A stretch of DNA of 8,366 bases, from positions 1 through 8,366 of the forward strand of contig CALGIB010000057.1 of assembly GCA_937915955.1 (NCBI GenBank), given 5' to 3'. The notes beneath the pieces were generated by a model. The model ran no database searches, was not told where the DNA came from, and saw nothing but the letters and a program-made list of their open reading frames with translations. Shown here one piece after another: positions 6,112-8,366 of this stretch (positions are counted from its first letter, which is position 1; each line of letters opens with the position of its first letter). The position numbers and the translations under genes are program-made. Origin of the DNA: an uncultured Pseudomonadota bacterium (lineage in GTDB: Bacteria; Myxococcota_A; UBA796; CAJQPC01).

Positions 6112-6756
6112 ATGTCCCGAGCCCTGCTTGTCCTGACCGTCGCGGTCTTCACGTCGCTCGCCGCCTGCTCCCAGCGGGTGGCGGCGGAGACGCCCGAGGG
6201 CACCCAGGCCGCCCCCGCGCTCCAGACCGGCCAGGCCGAGGCGGTCTTCGCGGGCGGCTGCTTCTGGTGCGTCGAGAAGCCCTTCGACAAGGTGAAGGGC
6301 GTGGTCTCCACGACCAGCGGCTACACCGGCGGCCCCGAGCTGCACCCCACCTACGAGGACGTCGGCTACCACCGCACGGGGCACCTCGAGGCGCTGCGGG
6401 TGGTCTACGAGCCCGACGAGGTCAGCTACGAGGAGCTGCTCCAGGTCTTCTGGCACAACATCGACCCCGGGCAGGCCAACGGGCAGTTCTGCGACCGGGG
6501 CGAGCAGTACCGCACGGCCGTGTTCACCAGCGATCCCGGGGAGATCGCGGCGGTCGAGGCCTCGCGCGGCCAGGTGGCCGAGCAGCTCGGCGTCACCGTA
6601 GACACCCGGGTGCTGCCGGCCCAGGTCTTCTGGGAGGCCGAGGGCTACCACCAGGACTTCTACCTGAAGAACCCCAGCCACTACAGCCGCTACCGGACGG
6701 GCTGCGGCCGGGACGCGCGCCTGCAGGAGCTGTGGGGCGACCAGGCCGGGCACTGA
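6112..6756 (+). CDS. msrA: Peptide-methionine (S)-S-oxide reductase MsrA, lipoprotein form
   Basis: MsrA reduces the S-epimer of methionine sulfoxide in proteins back to methionine, using a catalytic cysteine and recycling through disulfide exchange. The 214-residue product has an N-terminal leader with Arg3 and an LAAC lipobox (Cys19), then a linker to about residue 42. The enzyme domain follows: GGCFWC with catalytic Cys50, Phe51 and Trp52, then SGYTGG, TGHLE with Glu93, FWHNIDPGQANGQFCDRGEQYRTAVF, and a C-terminal TGCGRD with Cys198 as the probable resolving cysteine. The position after PTYEDV is GYHR rather than the common CSG, so that extra cysteine is absent; it is not required for catalysis. 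Cytoplasmic MsrA has no leader, so this copy is expected to work in the periplasm or at the envelope, repairing oxidised exported proteins. The reductant donor is not encoded here. It is the last plus-strand gene before a convergent lipoprotein gene 13 bp away. Confidence 0.96.
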   Translation: MSRALLVLTVAVFTSLAACSQRVAAETPEGTQAAPALQTGQAEAVFAGGCFWCVEKPFDKVKGVVSTTSGYTGGPELHPTYEDVGYHRTGHLEALRVVYEPDEVSYEELLQVFWHNIDPGQANGQFCDRGEQYRTAVFTSDPGEIAAVEASRGQVAEQLGVTVDTRVLPAQVFWEAEGYHQDFYLKNPSHYSRYRTGCGRDARLQELWGDQAGH

Positions 6757-6762
6757 GCCCGG
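6746..6762. terminator. Short GC hairpin spanning the msrA stop codon between convergent genes
   Basis: CCGGGC (6746-6751) pairs with GCCCGG (6757-6762) across a 5-nt loop that contains the TGA of msrA. It sits at the junction of two convergent genes only 13 bp apart, where a bidirectional terminator would be expected. There is no T-run on either side, so intrinsic termination is uncertain and the hairpin could be chance in such GC-rich DNA. Confidence 0.3.
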
Positions 6763-6769
6763 GTCGGGA

Positions 6770-7633
6770 TCAGAGCACCTCGACGTCGATCGTGTCGGTG
6801 AACTCGCCGGCCTCGACCTGCACCGTGCAGGCGCCGGGCTCCCTCGCGAAGAGGCTGACGCCCGCCTCGGTGACCACCTTGACCAGGGTCTCCTCGAGCA
6901 GGTCCAGGCTGCAGTGGTCGGGGCTCAGGATGGTCACCCGGCGCTCGACCTCCTCGACGCAGGGGACCTCGCCCTCGAGCGTGACCAGGATCTGCAGGGC
7001 CGCGATGACGTCCTGGCTCAGCGCGTCGGGTGGCAGCAGCTCCAGGCTGGTCGGCTGGGCCTCGACCACCCGGAGCTCGTCGACCACGCCCTCCCAGAGG
7101 CCAGAGGTCAGCCGGTAGTCGCCGAGGGCGCTCGAGGTCAGCTGGGCGGATCCTGGGCCCAGGCTGAGCTGCTCCAGGCCGCCGAAGTCCATGGCCGGGT
7201 CCCCCGTCAGCTCGTGACCCGCCGTGTCCAGCAGCGCGTACTGCCACTTCAGCTCGGTCCCCAGGGTCACCAGCGAGCTCTCGGAGCCCCAGTCGTCGCA
7301 GCGGGTGCCGGCCGAGATCTGGTCCACCCGCGCCACGCGCAGGTCCAGATAGCGCTCGACCACGTCGCGGGTCTCGGTCAGGCCGACGATGGTCAAGCGG
7401 GTCTCGCCCTCGCCCAGGCCCTGCAGGGTGACCAGCTCGTCGTCGAACTCGCTGAAGTCCGCGACGCTGGGGTCCTCGGCGACGACGTCGCGGACCTCGA
7501 CCATCTCCTTGAGGCAGCCCAGCCCCGTGCAGGTCGCGTTGGGGTTGATGATCAGCTCGGCCCCCAGGGCCAGATCGAAGTCGCCGGCGCTGGCTCCGGT
7601 CGTGGTGCAGGCGGCGAGCAGGGCGATGAGCAT
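6770..7633 (-). CDS. Lipoprotein of unknown function with Big_2-like Ig domains
   Basis: A 287-residue product; the leader MLIALLAAC puts the lipobox cysteine at residue 9. The start is ATG 7633-7631, supported by a GGAGG (7640-7644 on the complement) 6 nt upstream, although the frame is open further upstream. Residues about 20-105 resemble a bacterial Ig-like group 2 (Big_2) domain: AEDPSVADFS, then LVTLQGLGEGETRLTIVG, the usual 'value versus time' strand pair. Residues about 115-200 (LGTELKWQYAL to TSLELLP) and 205-287 look like two more diverged beta-sandwich units. Cysteines at 35, 40, 112, 225, 241 and 269 could form disulfides in the envelope. No catalytic motif or transmembrane segment beyond the leader is visible, and I cannot assign a function. 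It ends tail-to-tail with msrA and begins divergently from the metallopeptidase gene. Confidence 0.85.
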   Translation of the reverse strand: MLIALLAACTTTGASAGDFDLALGAELIINPNATCTGLGCLKEMVEVRDVVAEDPSVADFSEFDDELVTLQGLGEGETRLTIVGLTETRDVVERYLDLRVARVDQISAGTRCDDWGSESSLVTLGTELKWQYALLDTAGHELTGDPAMDFGGLEQLSLGPGSAQLTSSALGDYRLTSGLWEGVVDELRVVEAQPTSLELLPPDALSQDVIAALQILVTLEGEVPCVEEVERRVTILSPDHCSLDLLEETLVKVVTEAGVSLFAREPGACTVQVEAGEFTDTIDVEVL

Positions 7634-7715
7634 GAGGGGCCTCCGCGCGTGCAGACACCGCGCGCCGCCCCCAACGCTACCGAACTCCTGGCGCGAGCTG
7701 GTGTCCAAGCTGTCC
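7634..7715. promoter_or_regulatory. Divergent intergenic region upstream of the metallopeptidase gene
   Basis: These 82 bp lie between the ATG of the Big_2-like lipoprotein and the preferred ATG of the metallopeptidase, and presumably carry divergent promoters. I see no convincing -35/-10 pair on either strand. The plus-strand frame of the metallopeptidase is open through the whole region, so part of it may be coding if an upstream start is used. Confidence 0.3.
7640..7644 (-). promoter_or_regulatory. Ribosome-binding site GGAGG for the Big_2-like lipoprotein
   Basis: CCTCC on the plus strand reads GGAGG on the coding strand, 6 nt before ATG 7633. It settles the start against the longer open frame that reaches 7867. 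Confidence 0.75.
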
Positions 7716-8366
7716 ATGCTCCTGTTCCTGCTCAGCTGCTCGACCGGTTCCGCCCTGGCTGAGGCCCGGCCCGAGGCGGTCGAGGTCTTCCACACCGTCG
7801 TCGTCGGACCCTGGGTGGTGCGCGGCGACGGCGATCCGCTCGAGGTCGAGCGCCGCGCCGAGCACACGGTCCGCTGGGCTCACGAGCTCCTTGTGGCCGA
7901 GTACTTCCCCGTGCTGCCTCCTGGGCCGGTGGATGTCTGGCTCTACAAGGACGCTGCTTCGTACGAGGAGCACGTCCTCGAGACCTTCGGAGAGGCCCCC
8001 GACACGCCCTACGGCTTCGCCAACGACCGGGGCTTGTTCATGGACATCTCGACGGGCGGCGGCACTCTGGTCCACGAGATGGTCCACCCCCTGATGGGTG
8101 CCAACGTCCCCGCCTGCCCGCCCTGGTTCAACGAGGGCCTGGCCAGCCTGTACGAGGCGGTGAGCGAGCAGGACGGGCGCCTGCACGGCCACCTGAACTG
8201 GCGCCTGCCCGGGCTGCAGGAGCACATCCGGGCGGGGCGGCTGCCGAGCTTCGAGCACCTGATGAGCCGCAGCAGCTCCGAGTTCTACGAGGAGGACCCT
8301 GGCAGCCACTACGGCCAGTCCCGCTACCTGCTGTACTACCTGCAGGAGCAGGGCCTGCTGCACGCC
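7716..8366 (+). CDS. Exported gluzincin-type zinc metallopeptidase (peptidase MA-like), C-terminus cut by window edge
   Basis: The 217 visible residues begin with a hydrophobic leader, MLLFLLSC, where Cys8 may be a lipobox; alternatively signal peptidase I could cut after SALA. The zinc site is LVHEMVHPL (His120, Glu121, His124), followed 16 residues later by WFNEGLASLYE, whose Glu140 is the likely third zinc ligand. The later YGQSRYLLYYLQ helix is also typical of peptidase MA-like proteins. The upstream part (VDVWLYKDAASYEEHV) fits the beta-strand and helix that precede the active-site helix in that group. It should act as an endopeptidase in the periplasm or at the surface; the substrate is unknown. 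The start is uncertain: in-frame GTG 7701 would give an MSKLS n-region with a lysine, and ATG 7632 would add 28 residues rich in Arg. None has a clear Shine-Dalgarno; I prefer 7716 because its leader matches those of its neighbours. Confidence 0.85.
   Translation, partial: MLLFLLSCSTGSALAEARPEAVEVFHTVVVGPWVVRGDGDPLEVERRAEHTVRWAHELLVAEYFPVLPPGPVDVWLYKDAASYEEHVLETFGEAPDTPYGFANDRGLFMDISTGGGTLVHEMVHPLMGANVPACPPWFNEGLASLYEAVSEQDGRLHGHLNWRLPGLQEHIRAGRLPSFEHLMSRSSSEFYEEDPGSHYGQSRYLLYYLQEQGLLHA

Noticed and set aside
7634..7867. N-terminal extension of the Big_2-like lipoprotein upstream to 7867
   Set aside because: The extension is Ser/Arg-rich without motifs, overlaps the coding part of the metallopeptidase on the other strand, and would bury the lipoprotein leader. 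The GGAGG at 7640-7644 supports ATG 7633.
1..8366. tRNA, rRNA, CRISPR arrays, insertion sequences, phage or integrase genes, toxin-antitoxin pairs
   Set aside because: Nothing of these kinds was seen by reading both strands: no spaced direct repeats, no transposase or integrase motifs and no clear terminal inverted repeats. A covariance-model scan would be needed to exclude small structured RNAs.

Overview
This is a very GC-rich window with tightly packed genes and almost no intergenic DNA. Nearly every gene encodes an exported protein, and most of these look like lipoproteins. The Ig-like/PKD-like repeats ending in FG-GAP (VCBS) propeller repeats, the Asp-Thr-rich C-terminal tail, and the number of short-leader lipoproteins suggest a Myxococcota-like (formerly deltaproteobacterial) environmental bacterium. 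That assignment is inferred from style; there is no rRNA or other phylogenetic marker.

Left half, minus strand: a probable three-gene operon reads from 5492 down past position 1. Its first gene (5492-2709) is a 927-residue lipoprotein built from two HtrA-like halves, each a trypsin-like domain followed by two PDZ or PDZ-like domains. The first protease has an intact His73/Asp104/Ser188 triad. The second has lost all three residues (Asp536/Asn567/Ile650). Its architecture and many local motifs resemble the eukaryotic NMA111/Deg7 family, and this is the most notable object in the window. After a 30-bp gap comes a 681-residue lipoprotein with four Ig-like repeats and about six FG-GAP repeats. 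A GTGA overlap then leads into a secreted helical-repeat (TPR-like) protein that runs off the left edge.

Right half: on the plus strand, divergent from the operon, are a 141-residue lipoprotein with one SbsA/Big_5-type Ig-like domain and an Asp-Thr tail (5569-5994), then a lipoprotein form of methionine sulfoxide reductase A (6112-6756). Convergent with msrA is a 287-residue Ig-like lipoprotein of unknown role on the minus strand (7633-6770). Divergent from that is a plus-strand exported gluzincin-type zinc metallopeptidase (HEMVH, then NEGLA) cut by the right edge.

Taken together the window reads as a cell-envelope block: a tandem HtrA-like protease or chaperone, an envelope methionine repair enzyme, a metallopeptidase and several Ig-like or propeller surface proteins. 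A shared role in envelope protein quality control is only suggested by adjacency. A second recurring oddity is that five of the six apparent lipoproteins have an 8-10 residue leader with no basic n-region. For two of them the sequence leaves no conventional upstream start codon.
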